54,891 nt of DNA from assembly GCA_964464245.1 (NCBI GenBank), contig CAYXFH010000145.1:1-54891 (forward strand). The letters are read 5' to 3'. Position 1 is the stretch's first letter. Every line of letters starts with the position of its first letter. The notes beneath the pieces are model-generated. The model had not been told where the DNA came from, made no database searches, and saw nothing but the letters and a program-made list of their open reading frames with translations. Position numbers and translations under genes: made by a program. This DNA is from JAPLHV01 sp964464245. Its GTDB lineage: Bacteria > Caldisericota > JANLFM01. Below, piece after piece: positions 15,824 to 24,382 of the stretch.

Positions 15824-17097
15824 CAGTCCACCTCCCCTTTTCGCTTGAAGGGAAACATGAGGAGATAGCGGATAATGTTATTCGCTGCGATGAAGAGAAC
15901 CACTGACCCTTGGATGATATCCGCGAAGGTCTTATGGATCTCATACGGTGGCAGTTGCATGCTGGTCGCCCCTCCACGGATGATGCCGAAAAGAACCGAA
16001 GCCAGGAAGGTGCCGATCGGGCTATTCTGGCCGATTAAAGCCATGGCAATGCCGTCAAAACCGTACCCGCCAGGGAACACGCCAGGGAAACGTCTCTCCG
16101 TACCACAAATCATCAACATCCCAGCCAAACCAGAAAGTCCACCGGCGATGAACATGGTCAAGATAGTGCGTTGCTTGATGTTGATCCCAGCGTAACGAGC
16201 GGCTTCTTGGTTGAAACCGGTAGCTCGGATCTCATAGCCCGTAACGGTGCGGTAGAGAAGGATGAAGGTGATGGCTACCGCAGCCATGGCGAAGAAGATG
16301 CCAATGTTGGCGCGATCCCCAGGGATGCCGTACTGCCATTGAAAGATAGCGATCGAGGAGAGAGTCGCCACTCCGGCGCCGACAACCAAAGAGAGTATCA
16401 AATTGGTCGCTCTTGCCATAGAGCTGCGGTTGAGGATGTAGTGAGCCACGATCGCTGCCACAAGGAAAATGACAACCAGCAGACCGATTCTACCGGCCTG
16501 ATCAGGCGGATAGGCAATGAAACGCCAGAGCATGGCGCTACCGTCGATGATCGGTGTCCCGGCATCGCTCGATCCGGTCGCCTTCACCGCGGAAAGGGGG
16601 CCTGTCACCAGCCAATTCTCCACCAAGTAGACAGCGATCCAATTAAGCATGATCGTCGAGATCACCTCATGCACCCCGCGGGTCACTTTCAACCAACCGG
16701 CGATCGCTGCCCAAAGTCCTCCCATGATGAAGGAGGCCACCATGATCACGGGGATGTGGAGAATCCCCGGAAGATGGATCCAGTGACCCAGAAAGGCGGC
16801 GGTGATAGCGCCGATGATGAACTGGCCCTCCGCGCCGATATTGAAGAGCCCCACTTTATAGGCGAATGCCACGGAGAGGCCGGTGAAAGTGAGAATCGCC
16901 GTCTTGATGATCACTTCGGAGATGCTGTTGATGCTGCCGAAGGCGCCACTGAACATGGCCCCGTACGCTCCGAAAGGATTCTTGCCGGCTACGGCGATGA
17001 GGATCATCCCCACGATCAGACCAAGGAGAATGGAGACAATGGGAACCAACAAGTCGAGCAGATTGGAATAGGAAAAACGCCCTTTAGGCCTCGACAT
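15823..17097 (-). CDS. Nucleoside ABC transporter permease (NupP type)
   Basis: 424 residues. It shows FSGAFGSINSISEVIIKTAIL, AFAYKVGLFNIGAEGQFIIGA and TRGVHEVISTIMLNWIAVYLV, all typical of the longer permease of BMP-type nucleoside importers. YEIRATGFNQEAARYAGIN is the cytoplasmic coupling loop. A longer loop is present around residues 180-240. The gene overlaps the ATPase gene by 14 bases. Confidence 0.93.
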   Translation of the reverse strand: MSRPKGRFSYSNLLDLLVPIVSILLGLIVGMILIAVAGKNPFGAYGAMFSGAFGSINSISEVIIKTAILTFTGLSVAFAYKVGLFNIGAEGQFIIGAITAAFLGHWIHLPGILHIPVIMVASFIMGGLWAAIAGWLKVTRGVHEVISTIMLNWIAVYLVENWLVTGPLSAVKATGSSDAGTPIIDGSAMLWRFIAYPPDQAGRIGLLVVIFLVAAIVAHYILNRSSMARATNLILSLVVGAGVATLSSIAIFQWQYGIPGDRANIGIFFAMAAVAITFILLYRTVTGYEIRATGFNQEAARYAGINIKQRTILTMFIAGGLSGLAGMLMICGTERRFPGVFPGGYGFDGIAMALIGQNSPIGTFLASVLFGIIRGGATSMQLPPYEIHKTFADIIQGSVVLFIAANNIIRYLLMFPFKRKGEVD

Positions 17098-18613
17098 GCT
17101 CTTGCCTCTTCAGACCCAGCATGTAATGAGCCAGTTCATCTTCGTTGGTTGTCTTCGTTTCGAAACAACCGACGATCTCACCGCCATACATCACCATTAC
17201 CCGGTCGGATAGGGAGAGGATTTCTTCCAGTTCAAGGGATTGCAAAAGCACTGCCTTGCCCTTGTCCCGCTCCTCCAGCAGCTTGCGATGCACGAACTCG
17301 GTGGCGCCGATGTCTAGGCCGCGAGTGGGTTGGGCGGCGATCATCACCTCGGGACCGGAGGAGACTTCGCGGGCGATGATGACCTTCTGTTGATTCCCGC
17401 CAGAGAGGCTCTTCGCTTTAACCGTAATATCCCGTGGGCGCACGTCAAATTCATCTTCCTTCTCCTTGGCGAATCGGTTCACTTCAGCCCGCTGTTGAAC
17501 GATGCCTCGGGCGAAGGGGGGTTCGCTATGCATCCCCAGGACAATGTTCTCGGAGATATTGAATGGGAGGATCAAGCCGGTTCTCAAGCGGTCCTGGGGA
17601 ATATGAGCGATCCCTGCCCGGCGCAGTGATTTGACCGTTGCTCCGGTCATTTCTTTCCGGTTCACCAGAACTTTGCCCGATTCCGCTTTGGCCATTCCGG
17701 TTAGAACCCGAATCAACTCAGTCTGGCCGTTGCCCTCCACTCCGGCGATGCCAAGGATCTCTCCCCGGCGCAGGTGGAAGGAGATTCCCTTCACTGCATC
17801 CAGTCCTCGCTCGTTCTTGGCGCGAAGATCCTGCACTTCAAGCACCAGCTCTCCCAGCTTCTGGGGGTTTTTGGCAATGTCCAGCACCACATCTCGACCG
17901 ACCATCATCCGCGCCAATTGCGCCTCACTCGTTTCCTTGCTGTCGACGACCCCCATCACACGCCCTCCTCGAAGCACAGCAATCCGATCGGCGATGGCCA
18001 TTACCTCGTTGAGTTTGTGAGAAATGAAGATCACGGTTTTTCCTTGTTCGATCAAGGCATTGATGGTCAAGAAGAGACCCTCCCGCTCCAATGGGGTTAG
18101 GACAGCGGTGGGTTCGTCCAAGATGAGGATTTCGGCGCCGCGAAAGAGCGCTTTGATGATCTCCACTCGTTGCTGCATCCCTACCGGTAGGTATTCCACG
18201 CGGGCATCCGGGTCGATCGGCATCCCGTACTTCTGAGAGAACTCGGCCACTTCCTTGCGCGCCCGGTCCATGTCCATTACTAGACCAGCCTTTGTCGGCT
18301 CGATGCCCAAGACGATATTCTCGGCGACCGTTAGAACCGGGACCAGCATAAAGTGCTGATGCACCATGCCGATCCCTTCGGCGATGGCTTGGTGGGGCCC
18401 GTTGATGCGTGTTTCCTTGCCGCGGATGAGGATCTTTCCACTGTCCGGCTGGTACAGTCCATAAATAATGTTCATCAGGGTGGTCTTCCCAGCGCCGTTT
18501 TCGCCGACGATGGCGAAGACTTCCTTCTTCCGGATGGACATGTCGATATGATCATTGGCCAGGACTGCGGGAAATTGTTTGGTGATGCCCTTCAGCTCAA
18601 TAACCGGTTCCAA
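17084..18613 (-). CDS. Nucleoside ABC transporter ATPase with two nucleotide-binding domains (NupO type)
   Basis: 509 residues. Domain 1 has Walker A GENGAGKTT, Q-loop MVHQHFMLVP and Walker B ILILDEPTAVLTP. Domain 2 has the degenerate P-loop GVEGNGQTEL, signature LSGGNQQKVIIAREV and QPTRGLDIGATEFV. The degenerate second site is normal for this family. The start is TTG at 18613 behind GAGGTG. It drives the two permeases downstream and is paralogous to the cut-off ATPase at the left edge. Confidence 0.94.
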   Translation of the reverse strand: MEPVIELKGITKQFPAVLANDHIDMSIRKKEVFAIVGENGAGKTTLMNIIYGLYQPDSGKILIRGKETRINGPHQAIAEGIGMVHQHFMLVPVLTVAENIVLGIEPTKAGLVMDMDRARKEVAEFSQKYGMPIDPDARVEYLPVGMQQRVEIIKALFRGAEILILDEPTAVLTPLEREGLFLTINALIEQGKTVIFISHKLNEVMAIADRIAVLRGGRVMGVVDSKETSEAQLARMMVGRDVVLDIAKNPQKLGELVLEVQDLRAKNERGLDAVKGISFHLRRGEILGIAGVEGNGQTELIRVLTGMAKAESGKVLVNRKEMTGATVKSLRRAGIAHIPQDRLRTGLILPFNISENIVLGMHSEPPFARGIVQQRAEVNRFAKEKEDEFDVRPRDITVKAKSLSGGNQQKVIIAREVSSGPEVMIAAQPTRGLDIGATEFVHRKLLEERDKGKAVLLQSLELEEILSLSDRVMVMYGGEIVGCFETKTTNEDELAHYMLGLKRQEHVEA

Positions 18614-18632
18614 CGCTCACCTCACGATGAAA

Positions 18633-18663
18633 ATGGGAGATGGGGTTTGGCCCCATCTCCCAT
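18633..18663 (-). terminator. Attenuator-type hairpin between the binding protein and ATPase genes
   Basis: A perfect 13-bp stem, ATGGGAGATGGGG with its complement around a 5-base loop, followed by TTTTC on the minus strand. Hairpins in this position commonly keep binding-protein mRNA more abundant than that of the membrane components. Confidence 0.75.
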
Positions 18664-18681
18664 GCTTGCTCGATTGCTTAG

Positions 18682-20325
18682 TTAGGGAACGGCCGGCGGA
18701 ACGAAGGTCGCCAGCCCTTCCAGGGTAGCGGGAACCTTGATGGTTCCGTCTGCGATCATCGCTTTCAGGGCATTCACTGTGGCCAGTACGGTCGCAGGGA
18801 TGATGTCCTTGGTAAAGATCAAGGCGCTGTAGCCGACGCCGCCTTCTTTGACGCCCAGTTCAATTAAGCTGGACTTAAAGGTAGCTGTGGCGACTGATTT
18901 GCAGGCATCGTAGACAGCCAGGTCGACATGCTTGATCATCGAGGTCAGCACGCGGCCGGGCGCCATGTAGTCCTGATCGGAGTCGACGCCGATGGCGAAG
19001 TAACCTGCGCCACGATCCTTGGCTTCCTGGATGACGCCGATGCCGCAAGCGCCGGCAGCAGCGAAGACGATGTCGGCGTTTTGCCCGAACTGGGATACCG
19101 CAGCCTTCTTGCCGTCGTCCGCTGAGGAGAAGTTGCCGGTGTAGTTGACCAAGACCTTGGCATCCTTGTTGATAGTCTGGATGCCGGCCTTGTAGCCGGC
19201 CTCGAACTTCTTGATGATGGGCAGCTCCATGCCGCCGACAAAGCCAAGGATGTTCTTCTTGGTCATCAAGGCAGCCATGGCGCCGACCAGGAAGGAGCCT
19301 TCCTGTTCCTTAAAGGTGTAGCAGACCAGGTTGGGCGGAAGCGGGTCGACGGTGGAGTCGATCAACATGAACTTGGTGTCGGGGAACTGCGGAGCGACTT
19401 CCTTGACGGCGTCGGCCAACATGAAGCCCACAGCGATGACCAGGTCGCACTTCTCATCCTTGGCCAGCTTGGTCAAGTTGGGGATGTAGTCCTCGGAAGC
19501 CTTCGACTCTAGGATGACCGGGGTCACACCCAAGCTGACGATGCCCATGTTCTTCAGGTCGTCAGGGATGGTGGAGAGATCCTGCCCGCCGGCCCACAGT
19601 TCCAGGCCGCGCAGGGCGGAGTCGTTGAAGGACTTGTCGCCGCGGCCGCCCACGTCTGTGACGAGGCCGACTTTGATGGCGCCTTCGGTAGGAAGCAAAC
19701 GGGCGCCGACCACTGCCGTCTCGGCGCGGGTCAGGTTGGCCAGCGGACGGAAGTTGCCGGTGGGGTCGCCTTTCATCAGGCCAGCCTTCATGGCGGAGGC
19801 AACGAAGGGACGCGCCCACTCGGAGACGGTGGCCCAGTCCGGAACAGTGACGGCCATATTGGCCATCTCATCAGCGGAGACGTAGGTGGTCTCGTCGATG
19901 TTTTTGGCCTTCACCAGGATCTTGGCCACTTCCTGGCGGGTGATCGGGTTGTTGGGGAGGAAGGTTCCGTCCGGGTACCCACCCACCAGATTGTGCTGCG
20001 CGGCCGACATGACATATTTGAAGAACCAATCCGTCATGGCCACGTCGCTGTAAGGAGAGGCGCCGGCCGGCGCCGGTTCCGGGTAGTTCAAGACGCCGGT
20101 GATGATCTTCAGGAACTCAGCGCGAGTTACAGAGTTGCCCGGCTTGAAGGCGCCGTCCGGGTAGCCGGCAATGTAGCCTAGGTCTACTAACTTCATGATG
20201 TCGGCTTCGGCCCAGTTGCCGGCGATGTCGGTGGGAGTGGCGGCGAGGGCAGACGGCAAGACCGGGAGCATAAACTGAGTCACTACAAGCAAAGTAACGA
20301 GCATACCTACTAGATACTTCTTCAT
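18682..20325 (-). CDS. BMP-family substrate-binding protein fused to three S-layer homology domains
   Basis: 547 residues. A signal peptide ends near residue 29 (SALAA), with no lipobox Cys. Three SLH domains follow at about 31-77, 91-137 and 160-207; two show GYPDG-F-P-N and TRxE motifs and the third reads GDPTGNFRP. From residue 216, KVGLVTDVGGRGDKSFNDSA begins a basic-membrane-protein (PnrA/BMP) domain that binds nucleosides. Normal BMP proteins are lipoproteins of about 350 residues; here the lipid anchor appears replaced by SLH anchoring to cell-wall polymers. It heads the transporter operon, after AGGAGG. Confidence 0.93.
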   Translation of the reverse strand: MKKYLVGMLVTLLVVTQFMLPVLPSALAATPTDIAGNWAEADIMKLVDLGYIAGYPDGAFKPGNSVTRAEFLKIITGVLNYPEPAPAGASPYSDVAMTDWFFKYVMSAAQHNLVGGYPDGTFLPNNPITRQEVAKILVKAKNIDETTYVSADEMANMAVTVPDWATVSEWARPFVASAMKAGLMKGDPTGNFRPLANLTRAETAVVGARLLPTEGAIKVGLVTDVGGRGDKSFNDSALRGLELWAGGQDLSTIPDDLKNMGIVSLGVTPVILESKASEDYIPNLTKLAKDEKCDLVIAVGFMLADAVKEVAPQFPDTKFMLIDSTVDPLPPNLVCYTFKEQEGSFLVGAMAALMTKKNILGFVGGMELPIIKKFEAGYKAGIQTINKDAKVLVNYTGNFSSADDGKKAAVSQFGQNADIVFAAAGACGIGVIQEAKDRGAGYFAIGVDSDQDYMAPGRVLTSMIKHVDLAVYDACKSVATATFKSSLIELGVKEGGVGYSALIFTKDIIPATVLATVNALKAMIADGTIKVPATLEGLATFVPPAVP

Positions 20326-20449
20326 TCACATCCTCCTTTTTAATCTTTTCCTTGGCTTTCCAGGATAATTCTAAACCTTTCCCCCCTTTCTTTTGGGTAA
20401 GTGATGGTTGAATTCGCTAGATTGATCGGATTTGTACATCCGTGCCTAC

Positions 20450-21820
20450 CTAGACGGTGGTCACCTTAATCTTGGCTTTCAATTCTTCGATGAAAGCGCT
20501 CCAGGCGTCATTCTTCTTCTTATCCAAGATCGTGCTTTGGATGAACGCTTGCAATGTCTGCGCCTCGTTCAACTTGAGTAGGTAGAACTGACTTCCATCA
20601 CTCACAATGGACGAGACTTCCCCGAGGGCCAAGCTATCCAGGGCATTCAATTGCCAATCCTTCAAGCTCTTGCGGTTGACGGTTCCCATGTCCCCGCCGT
20701 TCGCTCCGGTCACCGTGTCAGTGGAAGTTATCATGGCCACATCGGCAAAAGTAGTGCCTGTTTTCACCAGGTCCAGAGCAACCTGGGCTTGACTGGGAGT
20801 ATCAGTGGCAATCTGCTGGAAAGTGAAGTTCCATCGGTCGCCCAATTGAGCGGTGTAGCTGGGAGTGCGGGAGTAGATCTGGAATATGCCGAAGCCATTC
20901 TTAATGGGGATTAAACCGCTGACCTCGCCCAAGGGGATGGTGGAGGTGAAAACAGCCTGATCGAAGGCATCTCCAAACTTGCCGACCTGCGAGCTGGGAG
21001 TGATCGTCCCGAGATCCCCCAACTTATCACGGGTCTCTTTGTCGTCCGAGTATTGCGTGACCGCATCGGCGAAGCTGGTTCCCGCCTTGATTTTAGCCAG
21101 GGCTTCTTCGCCGCGGGCGAGGGTCTGCTCTTCAGTCCGTCCACCGTTCAGGGTTGAGACATTGTTCAAGAAGAGGAAACGGACGCCGGCTTGCGCTGGA
21201 GCGTCATAGCTCTTCCTCTGCTCCTCGAAGGCAGTCTTGATCTCATCCTCGTTGACCGTGACCGTTCCGGTCATTTTTTGATAGATTTGCTGGCGTTGCA
21301 GTCCGGTGGCGATGTCTTGCAAGACACTTTCCCAGGCAAGATTCTGCTTGGCCAGGGCTTCTTTGAACTGATCCACTGTCATCTGGTACTGGGAAGCGGT
21401 CCTGGTAACCTCCTCTTGAATCTGGATGGCGGTGGGGATAATCCCCAAGCGATCCGCTTCTTTAAGAGCCAATCGTTCTTGGATGGCAGCCTCCAGGGAC
21501 TGGTCCCAGATCATCTGGTACTCCTCTGAACCCTCGGTGATCTCCATCCCCTGTTGTTGCAGGCTACTGGCCTGCTGGGAGAAGAGCTGGTTAACCTGGT
21601 CCCGGGTAATGGTTTCCGTTCCCACGTAGGCCAGGACACTCCCGCGATAGCTTCCCCAGACTGTGACGACAACAGCGATCAGCGCTACGGCCACAGCCAG
21701 GACAACTCCGATCATCTTCACCCGCGTCTCGTAAGCGGAGATCCGGGCATGGCCGCGCTGATGTATCTTTTTTTTCTGGGCGAGCTCTGCTTGCTTGCGT
21801 GCTCTCTGCTTTTTGCTCAT
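20450..21820 (-). CDS. Membrane-anchored SurA/PrsA-type foldase with two PpiC domains
   Basis: 456 residues. A basic cytoplasmic start precedes a single membrane helix (about 36-56), then a SurA_N-like chaperone region beginning YVGTETITRDQVNQLF. The first rotamase domain (about 218-315) contains the GTSFADAVTQYSDD and LGDLGTI motifs. The second (about 330-425) contains GTTFADVA and NGGDMGTVN. It likely helps exported proteins fold outside the membrane, as PrsA does in Bacillus, but uses a helix anchor rather than a lipid. The stop is about 125 bases from the BMP gene start. Confidence 0.88.
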   Translation of the reverse strand: MSKKQRARKQAELAQKKKIHQRGHARISAYETRVKMIGVVLAVAVALIAVVVTVWGSYRGSVLAYVGTETITRDQVNQLFSQQASSLQQQGMEITEGSEEYQMIWDQSLEAAIQERLALKEADRLGIIPTAIQIQEEVTRTASQYQMTVDQFKEALAKQNLAWESVLQDIATGLQRQQIYQKMTGTVTVNEDEIKTAFEEQRKSYDAPAQAGVRFLFLNNVSTLNGGRTEEQTLARGEEALAKIKAGTSFADAVTQYSDDKETRDKLGDLGTITPSSQVGKFGDAFDQAVFTSTIPLGEVSGLIPIKNGFGIFQIYSRTPSYTAQLGDRWNFTFQQIATDTPSQAQVALDLVKTGTTFADVAMITSTDTVTGANGGDMGTVNRKSLKDWQLNALDSLALGEVSSIVSDGSQFYLLKLNEAQTLQAFIQSTILDKKKNDAWSAFIEELKAKIKVTTV

Positions 21821-21861
21821 AGATAATTTAGGCGAGCCTTCCTTTCTTTAATCGGCCCCTA

Positions 21862-23127
21862 TTATACCAGAGTCCCTTTCTTGATTGAAAATCCTTTGGG
21901 CAATAAAAATGCACCAAAATGGTCTCTACCCGTGGAAAAAAAGTAAGCAACTCCGCCAAGCCTAAGCGTTGCACCGACCGCCAAGGCCCAGCGGATGCCA
22001 ATCCAGTCAGCCAGAGCAACGCCTAGCAAGGGCAAGAGGATGGCTGTCAGATTCATAAAAAAGTTATAAATGGCGATCCCGCGTTCCCGTGCGCCTAAAG
22101 GACATGTCTCCAAAAGGGTATTGAACGAGATTAAATTGAATCCGGACCAGCCGAACCCTGCCACCAGGTTAAACAATAGAAGAGGCCATAGCGAGTTCAC
22201 CGAAGCATATAGCAAGGGGGTCAGGGACATTAGGATTAACGACCAAACCAAGGGAGCGATCCCACCGAAACGATGGCTCCAGCGAGCCCATAGGGGATAA
22301 GCCGCCACTTGAGCCACCCCAGAGACGATTACTATTAAGGAAACCCAGATCGGCGATGCTCCCAGGTCGCGTAAAGTGTAGATGGTGAAGAGAGGGAGAG
22401 TGAACTGGAAACCGACCTGGAACAACAGAGAGCCGATCAGAAACTGCCGGTAGAGCGGATTGCCGCGAATGAGTTGACCAACCCCCACTCGGCTTGTGGG
22501 AATCTTCTCTAGGTGAAGCGGCTTCAACAAGAGCAATGTATAGACCTCGAAGAGGGCGAAGAGGAAGGCAGAGGCGAAGACAACTCGGTAACTCCAGGGA
22601 AAAGCCAGCGCTTCCATCATCTGCCCGGCTGCCATGGTGGCCAGGATGCCAAAGATAGAGATCAGTCGGTTCCGAGCCGAGAAGGCAGTGGCGCGTTTCT
22701 CTTGCGAGATCGATTCTCCGATCAAGGCAGTCCAAGACAAGCCGGACCAAGCGTTGGGCAAAGCAGCCAGGGCGACGAAAATCAATAGCAGCCAGACGGA
22801 AGGCTGGAAGAAAGAAGCCAGAGCAAACAAGAGGTAGAACAGCCGGCCTGCTAGCGCCAATACGGCGGTGAAGCGCATCTTGTCCCTCAGTCTTTCTACC
22901 AGGGGCAATCCTGGGAGAATGGTGAAGGTGGTTACCAAAGCCGGAAGGGAAGTCAACAGGCCGAACTGGAATGAGCCTGCGCCGAGGTCTCGGGCATAAA
23001 TGCCGAGGAAGTTGTTGACCATGTTACTGTTAATAGAAGCGAACAGTCCGTTCCAGTTGTTGGCCCGGATGTTTCGCTCCTCCATGCTAGCTGGGTTGCG
23101 GTTTTTCTTTCGCTTTCTCCCAAACAA
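21862..23127 (-). CDS. Major facilitator superfamily transporter
   Basis: 421 residues with about 12 hydrophobic helices. ANNWNGLFASINSNMVNNFLGIYARDLGA starts the first helix, and a central charged loop separates the two halves. The start is either TTG at 23127 (GAGG about 9 bases upstream) or ATG at 23085, which lies one base after the mazG stop. It resembles general MFS drug or metabolite exporters; the substrate is unknown. Confidence 0.82.
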   Translation of the reverse strand: MFGRKRKKNRNPASMEERNIRANNWNGLFASINSNMVNNFLGIYARDLGAGSFQFGLLTSLPALVTTFTILPGLPLVERLRDKMRFTAVLALAGRLFYLLFALASFFQPSVWLLLIFVALAALPNAWSGLSWTALIGESISQEKRATAFSARNRLISIFGILATMAAGQMMEALAFPWSYRVVFASAFLFALFEVYTLLLLKPLHLEKIPTSRVGVGQLIRGNPLYRQFLIGSLLFQVGFQFTLPLFTIYTLRDLGASPIWVSLIVIVSGVAQVAAYPLWARWSHRFGGIAPLVWSLILMSLTPLLYASVNSLWPLLLFNLVAGFGWSGFNLISFNTLLETCPLGARERGIAIYNFFMNLTAILLPLLGVALADWIGIRWALAVGATLRLGGVAYFFSTGRDHFGAFLLPKGFSIKKGTLV

Positions 23128-24382
23128 GATCCAATTCCTCGACGCTCATGTTCGTTGTTTCTTTGCCAATACGGCCGGCGATCTCAACCACGCGCTTGGA
23201 GCGGGCCAGGAACTTATCGATAGAGCGGTGCAGCGCTTCCTCCGGGTTCAAGCGGAGGAAGCGGGAAAGATTGACAAGACTGAAGAGCAGATCGCCAATC
23301 TCCTCTTCGATCTGGTCCGGTTTTTCCCCATGAACCGCTTCCTGCAGTTCCCGCCATTCCTCCCCTACCTTGTCCAGCACACCGGCGCTATCCCGCCAAT
23401 CGAGCCCCTGGAGGGAGGCCGTCTCTTGGATGCGTTCCGCTCGGCTTAGAGCGGGCATGTAACGCCGGGCTTTTTCCTCCCCGTTCCGCTGCTCCTGACT
23501 GTCTTTGATGTCCTCCCACTGCTGCTCTACTCCATCCGGCGACAATTCGCGCCTTTGGTTAAAGACGTGTGGATGACGCTGGACCAGTTTTCGGGTGATG
23601 CGGTGCAAGACCTGGGAAAGGGTAAATTCTTCCTCTTCCTCGGCAATCACAGCATGGAAGACGACCTGCAAGAAGACGTCGCCCAATTCCCCGGCCAATG
23701 CTTCACTGTTCCCCTGGCGCACCGCTTCGATCAATTCCCAGGATTCCTCCAACAAATACTTGGTCAGCGAACGGTGTGTCTGTTGGCGGTCCCAAGGACA
23801 GCGACTGCGCAAGGCGCGCATGATGCGGTTGAACTCTTGAAATCGTTCCCCCTCTTCCGGCTGAGCTCGCAGAAGATGAGGGGTAATCCTCTCTAAGGCG
23901 CAGCGCAAGTCATCGTCCCGGCAACCTTTGATCAAGGCGCCCACGCGTCCTGCCGCTTCACCGAGGGAAATTCCTTGCGCAAGCAAGAAGAAGGAGAGGT
24001 AGGTTGCAGCCAAGGCGCTGCTACGGTCTGAACCGATCAGCACGGGGCGTTCCATCTCCCGCATCAGCAGGAGGAAGTCGAGGAACTGAATCAGGTCAGA
24101 GCGGGAAGGCCAAGGGCCTTCCGGCGGATGCTGGGTCAACTGCTCGAAGCTTGGTCCCCATGATGGGCTGGAACCATCTAAAAGCAGAGCCAAAGAGAAG
24201 ATCCCTTGCTCCTCAAGGCTCTCCCGACTAGGCAAGACTGTCCCCTCCAATAAAGCCACACGTTCAGGCAACAACCAGTGAATAGCCCCCGGCAGCATGA
24301 CAGCCCCCGGCAGCATGACAGCCCCCGGCAGCATGACAGCCCCCGGCAGCATGACAGCCCCCGGCAGGGTGTCCTGGATCAT
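23087..24382 (-). CDS. mazG: MazG nucleoside triphosphate pyrophosphohydrolase with a repeat-built N-terminus
   Basis: 431 residues. The C-terminal 250 carry two MazG domains with intact acidic motifs (LLEESWELIEAV with GELGDVF, and EEWRELQEAV with EEIGDLLF), so NTP hydrolysis is expected. Residues 6-35 are five copies of LPGAVM-like hexapeptide encoded by an 18-bp tandem repeat, each carrying an ATG. The region about 35-185 is not the methyltransferase domain of Bacillus YabN. It contains PVLIGSDRSSALAATYL, faintly like a cysteine phosphatase loop without its Cys. The first ATG overlaps the mfd stop as TAATG. Confidence 0.9.
   Translation of the reverse strand: MIQDTLPGAVMLPGAVMLPGAVMLPGAVMLPGAIHWLLPERVALLEGTVLPSRESLEEQGIFSLALLLDGSSPSWGPSFEQLTQHPPEGPWPSRSDLIQFLDFLLLMREMERPVLIGSDRSSALAATYLSFFLLAQGISLGEAAGRVGALIKGCRDDDLRCALERITPHLLRAQPEEGERFQEFNRIMRALRSRCPWDRQQTHRSLTKYLLEESWELIEAVRQGNSEALAGELGDVFLQVVFHAVIAEEEEEFTLSQVLHRITRKLVQRHPHVFNQRRELSPDGVEQQWEDIKDSQEQRNGEEKARRYMPALSRAERIQETASLQGLDWRDSAGVLDKVGEEWRELQEAVHGEKPDQIEEEIGDLLFSLVNLSRFLRLNPEEALHRSIDKFLARSKRVVEIAGRIGKETTNMSVEELDLVWEKAKEKPQPS
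24284..24367. repeat. 18-bp tandem repeat, 4.7 copies, at the 5' end of mazG
   Basis: Four exact copies of agcccccggcagcatgac (24284, 24302, 24320, 24338) and a partial fifth ending at 24367. On the coding strand each unit gives Leu-Pro-Gly-Ala-Val-Met, and each ATG is preceded by GGGGG at 5-base spacing, so several starts are possible. Related units occur in mfd, pth, prs and glmU. Confidence 0.95.

Noticed and set aside
16171..17379. Long open frame on the plus strand (about 400 codons) opposite the ABC permease and ATPase
   Set aside because: It mirrors the codon pattern of the minus-strand permease, has no ribosome site, and its translation is rich in His/Arg/Gly/Asp with no recognisable domain.
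24284..24367. Short regular repeats that could suggest a CRISPR array
   Set aside because: Units are contiguous 18-mers without spacers, in frame inside mazG, and no cas genes are nearby.
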